Shown piece by piece: positions 47,701-58,409 of a stretch of DNA of 64,000 nucleotides. The DNA is from Diospyros lotus (taxonomy: Eukaryota; Streptophyta; Magnoliopsida; Ericales; Ebenaceae). The position numbers and the translations under genes are program-made. Every line of letters starts with the position of its first letter. Position 1 is the stretch's first letter. The notes below the pieces were generated by a model, which worked only from the letters and a program-made list of their open reading frames with translations, made no database searches and was not told where the DNA came from. The stretch spans positions 53,145,716 through 53,209,715 of the forward strand of contig NC_068338.1 in the NCBI RefSeq assembly GCF_014633365.1. The letters run 5' to 3'.

Positions 47701-50700
47701 AAAACCATAGGCATCCAGAATATATGGTGCTCTTTTTCGCTGATTGAACCTCACAACCAAAAGACTGCAAAGGTGAGGGTGGAGGCATCACAATCTGAGA
47801 GGTAGACACTAGATTCAAGCATCCAAGTGAGATAGAAAAGGCCCAACAGATTATTAAATTCAAGTGCAAAATATTCATCAGACAATGTGGAACTATCTTG
47901 AATAATCAATCTAGCACGCAACTTGAATGTCTAATTCAAAACAAAGGGACAAAATGGTGAGACAGAAAGAATACAAATGAAGTTTTACCACAAGAAAACA
48001 ACTCATAATGGAATGATGTGGAATACCATTCATTGCAGAGCTGAGTTTCAGAAATCCTTATTTATCAAGTACTAAAATTAGCAAATGACTGACAATAACT
48101 AGACCATAGTCATAAATAAGAGAAGTGGGGGAAAAAAATAATAAAAAATTGCTTTGACTTGTCTTGGGAGTTTAACAGCAGAATACGAACTCAAATATGA
48201 TAATATAAGAAAATCACCCAGAAAAGGCAGCCACCACAAGTGATGAGAACATTCCTACTGATCCATCACCAATCCCTTTTTTTTTATTTAGAAGTGCAAT
48301 AGCTTCAGCCTTGTTCCTGAATATTTGATAGAAATAATAGTAAACACCCTGTAGCATAAAAATTGGGATTGCATAAGAAGTCAGAAATTAATTATGCAAA
48401 TGATGCACATTTACTGAGAATAGGTGTAAAAAGTAATATTTCTCTAAAGTGGAAGAATCTGCGAATCTCTTGAGCATTGCAGTAGATTTAATCTGGGATG
48501 TAGAACCAGAAAGAGCAAATCTGAAGCATCAACCTATATATGGATATAAATAATACTGGTGCATAATAAACTAAAATAATTGTAATTATGCTAGGAATCA
48601 TGTGGCACTTAGTTGTGACAATTCACTCACATACATGTTAATGAATCAGTATATTCATATATGAAATGAACTGATCTTTTAAACTTTTAGATGTGAGAAA
48701 ATTTAATGCGTAAAGGCGGCTTTATGACTTTGACCCTTCAAGTTGAGGAGAAATCAAGTAGTGTGTCTCATTGTCTGTTATAATGGACTAACAAACTGTC
48801 TATCTCTAAGACATAAGTTAAAATTTTAATTGAATGAAAAAATGAAATATATAAGTTTAACTATTCATGTCATTTGGAGAAACATGGTACAAATAAAAAG
48901 AGAAGTAAGACATTATAATCCTGGTAGAAATAATATCCCACATTGTCCAAACTTAAACCAAATCAACTGAAAAACTATCATGTGTCAAAGTGCCAAATAT
49001 ACCATGCTTTTCAAAGTGTGGCATACTTAGAACAAAAAAGAAAAAAGAAAAAAGGTCCCCAATGCACAGGGCTCCCCGCTTTGCAAAGGTCGGAGGAGGG
49101 TCATTTTTGTACATGGTCTTACCCTTGCTTTGTGATGAAGCTATTTCCCAACTCGGTCCCATGGCCTTTCAATCACAAAGGAACAACCTTATGCTTACTG
49201 CTGCTACTAAGGCTGGCCTCACTGGCATACTGAGAAAACTACCAAAAGAACATAAACAACCTCCAACTTTGAGTGATGCTAATCCAACACTTATGCACAT
49301 GTAGGTGGGCATGCGTGCAACTGTACACAAGCCTCCCTTAGAGATCTACAAAAAAAAATCAAATGCTGAAGAAGCTTTTTAGTCTAGTTAGGGCGAAATT
49401 CCACAATGCACAAGTTTTACTGCAATCTCAGAAAAATCTCTACTCCAGCATTAAGCAGTGGGTCACTTTGGGCATGTTGAATTAGAGAACTTGAAAGAGC
49501 CAAACCCTAGTTGGAGGAAATAAATTCCTCAACAAACACATACATTGTACACCTATTTATACTAATATTAAGTGAGTCATGACATAACCATAACATAAAT
49601 ATAAATCTAACACTCCCCCTTAAGCTAAAACATATGTAATTTATTCGAAGGCGCATGGAGGTGTTGTTGTAGGAGACGACCATTTTGGGTCACAGAGGCG
49701 GCCGACGATTGGAGGCTGCAGAGGTAGATCTTAACGATGGCGACAATGATGGCAGATTGGCAATGCAACGGCGATGCGAGATCTATGCGATGCACAAAAT
49801 TCGGATAAAAGGCCATGACATCTAAGAGACGCGCTGGAAGAAGAAACAAGCGCGAGATTTGAAGGCACCCCAATCTAAGAGCCGAGTTGGAAGGAGATGT
49901 GATGTGCCCGAGATACAAAAGAAATACTAGCATCCCTTGATTGATAAGAAAGTTCGCCACAAACAAGAAAATATTAGTTTTGATTCGCCGCACTCTAAGA
50001 TAGAAGAAGGAAGAGTGATAAAAATCAAGTAAATTCGCCACTAAACAAATAAATTGCTTAGATAAGAATTAGGATAAAAATACTCTAAGCACTTTCTTCA
50101 TAAAAATGTTCATACCAAAACATTACAAGATCACACATATATATACTAATCTTAAAGACAAACCTAATAATTAAAGATAGACAACATCATTGCCTCTTTT
50201 GACAAAAGAGGGCCAATGATGATAAAAGACAAACCAAAAGCATAAAATAAAATATCATGATGCCACTTTTGACAAAGGGAATTACGATTGCCTCTTTTGA
50301 CAAAATGGGGCTAATGATAATAAAAGACAAACCAAAAGCATAAAAAAAAAAATCATGATGCCACTTTTGACAAATGAAGTAATGATGATAAAACACAATG
50401 ATACAAACAAGACTAAATACTCTCAAACATAAAGGACAAATGAAGGGTGACATCAGTTATGATATTTGGGCTTGTTGGAAAGACTTGGGTCTGGCAGATA
50501 GGTTGATTGCTTTGGCTTGATCATAGAGTGCCTACATTGCATTCTGGTCCTGGGCTTCCAAGCAAACAAGCAATGTGATTAATTTGGGCTTTAACTCCTT
50601 CACTTTGAATTCTAACTCTTCAAAATGGATTGGAGTCTTCCCAATAAAAAACTCAAATTCCTTTTGAAATTCTTTAGCCCTTGAACAAGTAATTGACCCA

Positions 50701-53700
50701 AGACTTACATGCTCCTGAACAACCCTTGCATTTGCTTCTTTACCATTCACATCAAGATGAGATCTGAGAAACAAACCATGAGATCTAAAATGTAGCCGCA
50801 AGATTTAAGACGAGGAGTGGTTGGATCTGGACGGGAGTGGCCAGATCTAGAGAATTAATAGCCGGATCTAAGAGATGATGGTTGGAGGGACAACAGCCAA
50901 GGAGGCAGATCTGGCAAGAGACTGAAGGGGCAAATCCGACGAGAGCCAGACAACGAGGGAGAGTCGGTGGCCGGATCTGAATACTGACGGTCAGATTTGA
51001 AATGAGTCACAGATCTGGGTGGGTCGAACCAGATATGGGTCTTGGTTGTGAAGCTTGATAAAAATCAGATATAGACAGCAACTTGGAAGAGCTAGATGAG
51101 TCACGATGACGGCGACGAGGGACAAACGACCAGCAACGTGAGATCGACCGATGACGAAGCGATCGACGGAGGAAAGGTAACCAGATAAGATAACGTCGTT
51201 GGTTGCAGAGGCGGTCGCGATGTAGTTGACAAGATCTGAAACTGCCGAAGGAGAACGTGTTGATGGTCACGTGATACGTTTTAGATCTGGCGGACGAACG
51301 ATTGTAGAGGCCGAGGTCGACGGCAGCTAGCGACAATAAGGAGGAAGGTCGACGGTCGCAGAAGAATCAAATCTGAGGATGGTGAGGCAAAGTGAGTTAG
51401 ATCCGGTTGGTGGTGAGGCAAGGCGACGAACGGACAGCTTTGAGGCAATGGAGGCGTAGCAACGGCGGATAGAAGCGATGGTGGTAGTAGCAATGCAAGC
51501 CGCGGGCTAGGCGGCAATGGGAGCGAATTTGGGCAATGAGAGAGGCACGACTAGACCTAGGTAACGAGTCGGGGCCGAATCTGGAGGCGACAACAGCTGG
51601 AGCACAGCCGTGATGGAAGGGTGAGGTGGCGGCGACAAATCTGGGCAAGACAGCTACAAACGGGGATGGCGCAAGGCGAAAAAGGATATGGCAGAACCAG
51701 AGGCGACCGATGGTGACTGCAAAGCGAAACAAGGGCCGCAATGGTGGCCGACGTCAATGGCGGCGACTAGGGGCTGCAGATCTAGACACAGCGGGCTACA
51801 GATCCAAAGGCGATGAGACTAATGGCAACGGTGCAAAGCGTCTACAGACAACAGCGGTGGTGGTGCCAGCGACTGGTTGCAACTAGGGTTTGTATTTTGG
51901 CTTTGATACCATGTTGAATTAGAGAACTTGAGAGAGTCAAACCCTAGATGGAGGAAATAAATTCCTCAACAAACAAATACATTGTACACCTATTTATACT
52001 AATACTAAGGGAGCCATGACATAAGCATAACATAAATATAAATCTAACTGGACATATCATATGGAACATGTCCAGACCTTGACTCATATATAGAGACGAT
52101 GAGAAAATGCACAAACAAGGAAAATCGTTAACACAAAATAGTCATTTCTGTAGCAAGTTAGCTCCTGCATTTTAAAAAATCAAAGGAGTTTATTTTCAAA
52201 AATACAAGGTCAATTGAATAACAAAAAAATAGGTCAATCAATTTTGTTACTGTAAATGTGTAATGATGATGTTTCATCTGTACATATACATACACCTTCT
52301 AAGAGAATTCATATGATCATCACAACAAGCCTTGGATTCCAGCTCTTTGATCAACTTTATCTATGGCCATATTTTCAGACTTTCTTCGTAACATCCCGCA
52401 TCGAGCGTTATGAAGGACCGGAACAACTTACCCTGATGGGCCTACGTGAACTTCCCAGAGGTCACCCATCCTTGAACTTCTCCAGCTTAAGCACACTTAA
52501 CCCGGGAGTTCTTAGCTTACATTCAGCCCAAAAGGTATCCAGATGATGTTTCATTCCTTACTTATTCTCGATATATACTACCCTTCTTTAGGTTCTTGGG
52601 GTATTACATTCTCCCCCCTTGAGCACATGACGTCCTCGTCATGCGACCTTACAATTGGTCACAGCTCTCCCCCGTCCAGTGTCCCCGATCCAGTATCCCC
52701 GATCTTTGGCTAGTACACAGTCCCAACACACGATCTGGGTCGCTCTGTTATCACCTGTAACATCCCGTATTGAGCGATATGAAGAACCGGAACAACTTAC
52801 TCAGATGGGCCTACGCGAACTTCCCAAGGGTCACCCATCCTTGAACTTTCCCAACTTAAACACGCTTAACCCAGGAGTTTTTTGCCTACATTCAGCCCAA
52901 AAGGTATCCAGCTAATATTATTTCCTTCCTTACTTATCATCGATATATACTACCCTTCTCTGGGTTTGGAGGGTATTATATCCATGCAGCCATCATAATA
53001 TCCATATCTAGGTTATACTCAATTTTTACACTGTTAATACTTAAATGCCCAGCATTCCAAACCATAAAATAACTTCTCTTTTAACTTTGTATTTTACAAT
53101 CTCATAAAATGCTAAAAGCACTTTTCCAATTTTCCACTTTAACCACCCTAAGTTGATTTTATGAATGGCAATCTCAATAATCTCTCCTTTAAAGAAAAAA
53201 ATATCCAAGATATCTGAACTAATTTTTTCTTAGAATAATTCAATCTTCAAATCTCACCACAACATTGATCACACTTTTATTTTTACTAAACTTATATTCT
53301 AAATATTTGATTCTCAACCTATTCAACTTGAAGCCTTTAAATTCTAAGGGGTCATTTGACAAACTTTCAGTTTTCAATTTTCATTTTTTATTTTTATGCT
53401 AGTTTTCGTTTTTATTTAAAAAATAAAAAACTTAACATGCTATTAGAGAACTACATTTCATTTTCAAGTTTGTGTTTAATTTTTTTCTCCCCACCCCACC
53501 TACCACCACCAACCTCCAATACGTAGGGGGCAACTTTGGTAGTTGCGTGCCATCAATTGCCCAAACACCTCCATGATCCTGTAAATATATTCCTCATTTT
53601 CTTCTTCAGCTTTGACACGGATATCATTCCAAATATAGAAAGCTATGCGGCCATCAACCTGGGATTTAGTGTATTAGTGTATAGCTTGAATAATCTCCCA

Positions 53701-55137
53701 AGCACCATTAGCTTTGCAGCTCCTAGATTCATCAATGCCCTTCCTCTTGCTCTCTCCCTGATAATGACAAGGCCAACATCGGTAAGCTTTGCCATCAGCA
53801 ACTGATCTTCCTAGGAACCAGCAGTCATCATTTCTTACTTGAATTGTCTCTTCAACTTTTTCTTTCAAGGAGACAATTTCAAACAGAGCTTAATCAGAAT
53901 GATAATGTGCCCAGCAGAGAGGTTGAAATTCACGGCTTGCGGGAGATCCCTGGGAGGAATAACAGCGACTCCCTGCATCGCCAACTCTCCCAAGGGAGTA
54001 GCTCACAACAGGCAGCTCGCAGAACAGGGTCATCGGTGAGTATGAACTTAAAGAAATGCATAAGCTAAGTTAGTCATGTGGAGAAGTTGCAAGAACTTGA
54101 TTTTGGTGTCCAAGCAAATGCTTTCTTACAGCTTGACATTAAGGTGTAACTTAGCCAAATACTCCTAATTGAAGAAGAACCAAACTCAAGGGTCAGATGA
54201 CATGTGAAACTCTCAAATGAGATCACTAATATAACTCTTGTTCATGGGAAACAAAACATGGCACAATTCCCAATTACCTACACCAACATGGGACCACATG
54301 TTGTTCCCTCTTTTACTTATGAATCTCTGTGCCTGTGCCCCTACACACTCAAGGCCATGAGATTTTACCATTAGCTTAACTGGCACAATTCACTTCTATC
54401 TCACTCTGTTTGAAATAAAATTCAGTTGTTCTATGTTTCTTTTCAAGGGATCACACATTGTTCACTCTTTTAGTCATCAATCTCTGTGCCTGTGTCCATG
54501 TATACATTTTACGCCATGAGATTTCATCATTACCTCAACTGGCACCTTTCACCTCTATCTCACTGTATTTGAAATAAAATTCTATAGTATTCATTATCAG
54601 AGAAATATAATTCCAACACTAAAAGACAAAAATAACTGAGCAAGCATCACCAGAGCGCACAAGGCGCAAATAGAAGCGACAGGAAAGCAGGGCTAAAACG
54701 AGCTCACCTGAGACGCAGCCGTACCAACCAGGGAGGACATTAAGCCTCCGTATAACCTACTCCATCCTTCTTGCTGAACAACCTGCCGATCACCAATCAT
54801 TTATCGATTTAAACACACAAAATCAAAGAATAAAATAAAATAAAAATCGAACAAATAAAAACTGAATCAAGTTCAGAGTTAATTTAAACAAATAAGCATA
54901 AACCTGACACATTTGTTCTATTGTCCCCACTTTTCTCCTCTCCTTCTTCAAATCTCTCTCCGTTTGTTGCCTCGTATTTACCTAGATCAGTAAAAGCATG
55001 TATAAAACCTACACAAATGTACAGTGCATATATAGAGAAGTCCGTAAGAACTATACGGTTTGGAGAGGATAGGTGATGAGCTGAGCAATGATTCCTCCGC
55101 CGGCGCCGGCGAGGCCATTGATCAAGGCGTCGGACAT
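44094..55137 (-). CDS. PXN: PXN, peroxisomal NAD carrier (mitochondrial carrier family)
   Basis: Eleven exons: 55057-55137, 54904-54981, 54708-54782, 48218-48348, 47494-47548, 46014-46094, 45498-45566, 45325-45432, 45141-45209, 44545-44599, 44094-44287 (996 nt, 331 aa, the length recalled for Arabidopsis PXN). PXN exchanges NAD, AMP and related cofactors across the peroxisomal membrane. Three carrier repeats are visible with signature regions YPLQTVNTRQQ (P24), NPIWVVVTRMQ (P131) and YPLLVVKSRLQ (P244). These lack the acidic residue of the usual Px[DE]xx[KR] motif, as in peroxisomal carriers. The N-terminus MSDALINGLAGAGGGIIAQL matches orthologues. Intron 9 has a GC donor (AAG/GCAAGT). Intron 3 (6359 bp) carries three retroelements. 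The frame is intact throughout. Confidence 0.96.
44661..44702. repeat. (CT)n microsatellite in PXN intron 9
   Basis: An almost pure TCTCTC tract of about 40 bp between PXN exons 10 and 9. Confidence 0.9.
45142..45600 (-). other. PXN exon 7-9 region: fixed splice sites
   Basis: Acceptors and donors flanking exons 7 (45498-45566) and 8 (45325-45432) are canonical. The exon 7 boundary fixes the join YGTSHA to IQEVYDEAG seen in orthologues. No other gene is present here. Confidence 0.6.
46378..46790. repeat. Tandem duplication, 208-bp unit, in PXN intron 5
   Basis: Copy 1 (46378-46585) and copy 2 (from 46586) both begin TACTCTGACCAGATTGAATA and share AAGGTCATGAATTGAA and AGCAATGGAAAAGAATG-type segments in the same order. 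They are diverged by substitutions and small indels. Confidence 0.85.
47085..47156. repeat. Perfect 36-bp tandem duplication in PXN intron 5
   Basis: The unit beginning CAGTATCCAGTTTGGTTC occurs at 47085-47120 and 47121-47156 without a mismatch, so the duplication is recent. Confidence 0.95.
49054..49190 (-). mobile_element. Au-type SINE in PXN intron 3
   Basis: On the minus strand the order matches the Au SINE: GGAAATAGCTTCATCACAAAG, GCAAGGGTAAGACCATGTAC, TGACCCTCCTCCGACC, GCGGGGAGCCCTGTGCA, followed by a T-rich tail (complement of the A-rich stretch 49026-49053). Au SINEs end in oligo(T). Target duplication not resolved. Confidence 0.75.
49475..49612 (-). repeat. 3' LTR of the 2.6-kb element
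   Basis: 138 bp with TG/CA-type ends. On the minus strand it contains TATAAATAGGTG, a TATA-like promoter motif. Confidence 0.85.
50189..50384. repeat. 98-bp tandem repeat inside the 2.6-kb element
   Basis: Two units beginning at 50189 and 50287 share ATTGCCTCTTTTGACAAAA and AAAAGACAAACCAAAAGCAT in order. Confidence 0.85.
50816..51890. other. GC-rich low-complexity interior of the LTR element
   Basis: A GGCGACG/GATCTG-rich stretch with overlapping open frames on both strands. The compositions (Arg/Ser/His-rich) reflect base bias rather than a protein family. I see no gene. Confidence 0.6.
51912..52049 (-). repeat. 5' LTR of the 2.6-kb element
   Basis: Matches 49475-49612 except for 9 substitutions and no indels, so the insertion is moderately young. 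The outermost base is T instead of A. Confidence 0.85.
52450..52512 (-). other. 5S rRNA-derived segment in the left Cassandra LTR
   Basis: Minus-strand reading contains AGAACTCC, GTTAAGTGTGCTT, AGGATGGGTGACC and CTGGGAAGT in the order of plant 5S rRNA, covering the internal pol III promoter region. Too diverged to be a working 5S gene. Confidence 0.85.
52819..52881 (-). other. 5S rRNA-derived segment in the right Cassandra LTR
   Basis: Minus-strand reading contains AAACTCC, GTTAAGCGTG, AGGATGGGTGACCC and TTGGGAAGT, in 5S order; second copy of the segment at 52450-52512. Confidence 0.85.
54291..54600. repeat. Tandem duplication, about 157-bp unit, in PXN intron 3
   Basis: Copies begin near 54291 and 54448. 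Both contain AATCTCTGTGCCTGTG, GCCATGAGATTT and TTTGAAATAAAATTC in the same order; diverged. Confidence 0.85.
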
Positions 55138-56017
55138 AATTTCCCCGGGAATTTTTGACGAGATCTAGTTAGTTCCGGAGAGAGAAAGTGAGAAGAGAAA
55201 GTTTTAGAGAGAGAGACGATCTCTGACTTTGGCCGTCTCGAACTGAACTTTTCAGAGGGCCAGGGCTATGAGTTTGGTGTTTCGTTCAAGAAAGTAATGT
55301 GAAATGACGCGAAGGAGCTTCCTATGACGAAATTGCCCTTCACGAGGGTATTCATTTTCCAGGATATCCTTTTATGCCGTTACATTATAACTTTTAGCAA
55401 AATTCTATTTAGACGCATCATCCGGAGTTACCTTTTATAATTGCTCTTCATAAGTCATTTATAATTATTATTTGTAGTAATTATATTTTAAAAATATCCT
55501 TTAATGTATACGGTCATCTCACTTTCTCTTTGCCCACACCATTATCGCACCCGACCATCATTGCTAATAGGTGTGTTCTCTCATCGCAAAGCTCGTACCA
55601 ATGACCGCGAAGAGTATGGTTGCCCATCCTTACACTGCCAGCGGTCGTCATTGCAAAACTCTTATAGCGGTCGCATCACTCCCATCAACAGCTATGATGA
55701 ACACGATCACCCATCATGGCACACTCCCCTAGTGATTGCATCACTCCCACCAACAACCACAATAAACACAGTCGCTCATCATGTCATTCAAACCCCATGA
55801 TTTAGAGGCTTTGAAAGCACCCCCAAATCTCAGGATTCTGAGAGCTCTGCATTTGTCACGGACGGTGAGAATGACACAGCTGTCGATAGGAGTTTTGTGA
55901 TTATGGGCAGTTACGATGATTAGGTTGTCAATCTCCTCCATTTATTCCCGAACTCTATCGTTCGTTGTCATCATGACCATCGATCTCTTCCATTCATTCT
56001 TTCTTAATGACCAGTAA
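55138..56017. other. PXN 5' leader/promoter and spacer
   Basis: The first 150 bases hold the probable 5' UTR with AGAGAGAG tracts on the + strand (CT on the coding strand). From about 55500 there is moderately GC-rich sequence with repeated GGTCGCATCACTCCC/ATTGCATCACTCCC motifs and no recognisable gene. Confidence 0.4.
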
Positions 56018-58409
56018 TGTAACACCCAAAAAGTTTGGATTGCTTTAAGAATGGTTAACTTGAGAAAAATACGAGTTTCGTGGAAGATTAATATCTAAAA
56101 AGCTCAAAAAATTAACTAAATCGATTACAAAGTATATTCTATAGCTTAGATACATACGAAAAAAGGTACGGGATTGACGAACATCTCGAGAAATAATTTT
56201 TAGCATCGAAATAAATCTGATCAAAAACAGTTTTCAATACAACTTCGGTTCAAGTTGAAAAATCGAATTATCGTAAGGAACTTTCAAGAAGTTAACGAAA
56301 CCTTTGTAGGAGTCAAATTATGCATAAGGAACAACCCTTAAGTAATTTTGGAACGAAACAAAAAAGAGTTTATGGTCAAAATGTACATCTGGGCCTGAGT
56401 GTAATTTTTTTAAATTGCCCATAAGAGATTGAAAATATGTTTTTCTTGAATTTTTAGGGGTCAAATTAAAAGTTTAGAACTTATGGGTCATTATTGAATT
56501 TTTGAAAATTCAAGGGGTTGATCAGAAATGTGTCAAATGAAATTTCAAAAGTTGAGATGAGGTTATTGTGTAATTTTTCAAACTTGGGCATAGCTGTGGC
56601 CAACCAACCTCCAGCCCCACCTCTCATTGTCGATATCGGTCGCAAGAGACTCGAGGGAGTAGGTTGAGAGGCCTAAAGGTTGGCCCTAGGCCACCATGGT
56701 TGGTCCTTGGCGAAGAATCGACCACGTCGATGGCCAATTTAGTGGAAATTTTAGGCCGTTTCTTGGCCAAAATTTTGAGAATATTAGAAGCCGAATTTTG
56801 GGGTTTAAACAAGGGAAATGGGTCGACCTAGGGCATACATAGGCTTTATAGACCTTAGATTGCGTAGGGTTGATCGTTTGGAGGCTTGATTTTGGCTATA
56901 AATAAGGGTTGAAAGCCGAATGTTTCAAACAAAAATTGAGAGAAATTGCTCATGTTTTAGCTTGAATCGAGCATCAAGGATAAAGGGTTTATGTTCTTTG
57001 AGTTTCGGGGAGTAATTTTGGAAACTTTGGTGCGATTTGGTGTAGATTTTAGTGGGTTTTAAACGTTGGCAGAAAAATCTCGAGGGTTGCCATTAACTGA
57101 TTTGACCTTTTTTGACAGGTGTTTCGGTCATTGGAATGCTTTTTCATGATTCCCTCAAAGAGTACTTCAAGACTATAAAGTCGGATTAGCCATTAGAGCA
57201 TTGCCAACAATCGGAATGAGGAATAAGATAACCTACACATGGGCTTCACGCGCAAGCCAACCTTCAAGTGTGTGGATCCACACGTGAAGGTGTGTGAAAG
57301 GTTACAATTTTTTGAAATTTTTTAAAAATTCTTAGAAAATTATTTTAAGATTTTTGGTGCAAATATATTTGAAAAAAATGTTTGATTAGGTATTTATTTT
57401 GGATTTTTCAAGATAAAAATGGGAAGAAAATAAAGAAAAATGTGAATAAATTATGGAAAATTATGGTTGATATTTATTTGAATAAAATATGATGGATATG
57501 GTGCTTTTGAGACTTGAAGTGTTTGTGCGACTTTTGAGGCTTAGTACTAAAACTGAGACGGTATACGTTCTTCGAGGTGTTCTGAACTTTGTGCAAAATG
57601 TGAGTGGTGGTTTTTACCCCCAAAGACTTATACATGATGAGATTTCCTTTACTATGCATGTTATTTCTGAGAATTGCTAAATATTATGTAATTTGTGAGT
57701 ATATTGTCATATACGTATATATATTCTTGCATTGATAGATATGATTTCTTCACATGACATGATGTTGTTGGTATATTGATATTTGTGCAATGGATGAGAA
57801 GTTGCTCTGATAATGTAGTTGTAATTCCCCAAGGGTATTACCGAAACAACGTATAAGAGTAATATGCTGCCTCGTGTGCAAGACCCAGGGTTTTGTGTTA
57901 GGCTGTTTGTCAGGGAAGTTACACTAGGGTATCGATTTATGTAAGTCCATGTATCATATATTTATGTTATTTTAACCTTCTCTTAAAAGATTCATCTTCT
58001 AATATTGGACATTTATCCATGGAATATTCTACGTTTCAGGCGGAGATGAGCGACTAAAAAGGCAATGACTTGATCGAGGTGTGAGCATGATGGAGGTTGT
58101 GATGGGTCTTAAGTCAAGGCTAGGACAAGTTATCCAGTTAGATTGAGTTGTTTTATTTTCAGCATTTGTAATGTTATGATGAACAAACGATATATATGAA
58201 CTCATTTATATTATGATTTTCGATATTTCTTAAGGTCTCGATTATCGCTTATGCTTATGTTTAAGTATATTATTCCTCAATCATGTTTTAGAAGGTTAAT
58301 CTTATTTACGTATATTGAGGATTTTAGTGTGATTTGTGTATGTATACAAAAAAATTAAAATAAAAATCCTAGCATAAAATACAACGCCCTAAAGAGACGA
58401 GGCGTTATA
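56018..58409 (+). mobile_element. Putative solo LTR (2.4 kb) of a Ty3-like element
   Basis: The left end TGTAACACCC and right end GGCGTTATA form the short inverted ends typical of long plant Ty3 LTRs (TGTAACACCC...GGGTGTTACA). Flanking 5-mers are AGTAA (56013-56017) and AGTAG (58410-58414). No gag or pol lies inside or beside it, so it would be a solo LTR left by recombination. It includes GGCGGAGATGAGCGA-type sequence near 58040 and no gene. Strand assigned by the end sequences only. Confidence 0.6.

Larger units (their letters stand above)
49475..52049 (-). mobile_element. Non-autonomous LTR retrotransposon (2.6 kb, LARD-like)
   Basis: Two 138-bp LTRs (49475-49612, 51912-52049) differ at 9 positions by my count. 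Read on the minus strand, the element starts at 52049; its 5' LTR is followed by the primer-binding site TGGTATCAAAGC (complement of 51900-51911, tRNA-Met type) and its 3' LTR is preceded by the purine tract CTTAAGGGGGAG (complement of 49613-49624). Flanking 5-mers GGGCA and GGACA differ at one base. The 2.3-kb interior has no recognisable gag or pol, only tandem repeats and a GC-rich low-complexity region. It lies in the same orientation as PXN. Confidence 0.85.
52387..52980 (-). mobile_element. Cassandra-type TRIM retrotransposon
   Basis: Two LTR-like repeats (52387-52608 and 52756-52980) are separated by 147 bp. On the minus strand each LTR runs from TGTAATACCC/TATAATACCC to GGGATGTTAC and contains a segment similar to 5S rRNA. 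After the 5' LTR (right copy) comes TGATAACAGAGC, a tRNA-Met-like primer site, and before the 3' LTR (left copy) the purine tract CAAGGGGGGAGAA. 5S-bearing LTRs define Cassandra elements. No coding capacity. Target duplication is not clear (TTCTT against TCCAT). Confidence 0.9.
48349..54707 (-). other. PXN intron 3 (6.4 kb) with retroelement insertions
   Basis: Donor CAG/GTGAGC and acceptor CTACAG. It contains an Au-type SINE, a non-autonomous LTR element, a Cassandra TRIM and a tandem duplication. Between 53000 and 54290 there are open frames on both strands without a recognisable domain. Confidence 0.9.

Noticed and set aside
50189..50384. CRISPR-like direct repeats
   Set aside because: Only two 98-bp units, contiguous without spacers, inside a plant retroelement.
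51007..51886. Open frames in the interior of the 2.6-kb LTR element
   Set aside because: Overlapping frames on both strands in a GGCGACG-rich region with Arg/Ser-biased products; no gag or pol motif.
52450..52881. Functional 5S rRNA genes
   Set aside because: The segments are partial, diverged and sit in paired LTRs with a primer site and purine tract; they are Cassandra sequence.
53536..53868. Possible transposase fragment on the minus strand (WAIDGT-like and WFLGRSVADGK segments)
   Set aside because: Only short suggestive motifs in different frames; no continuous family match I can defend.
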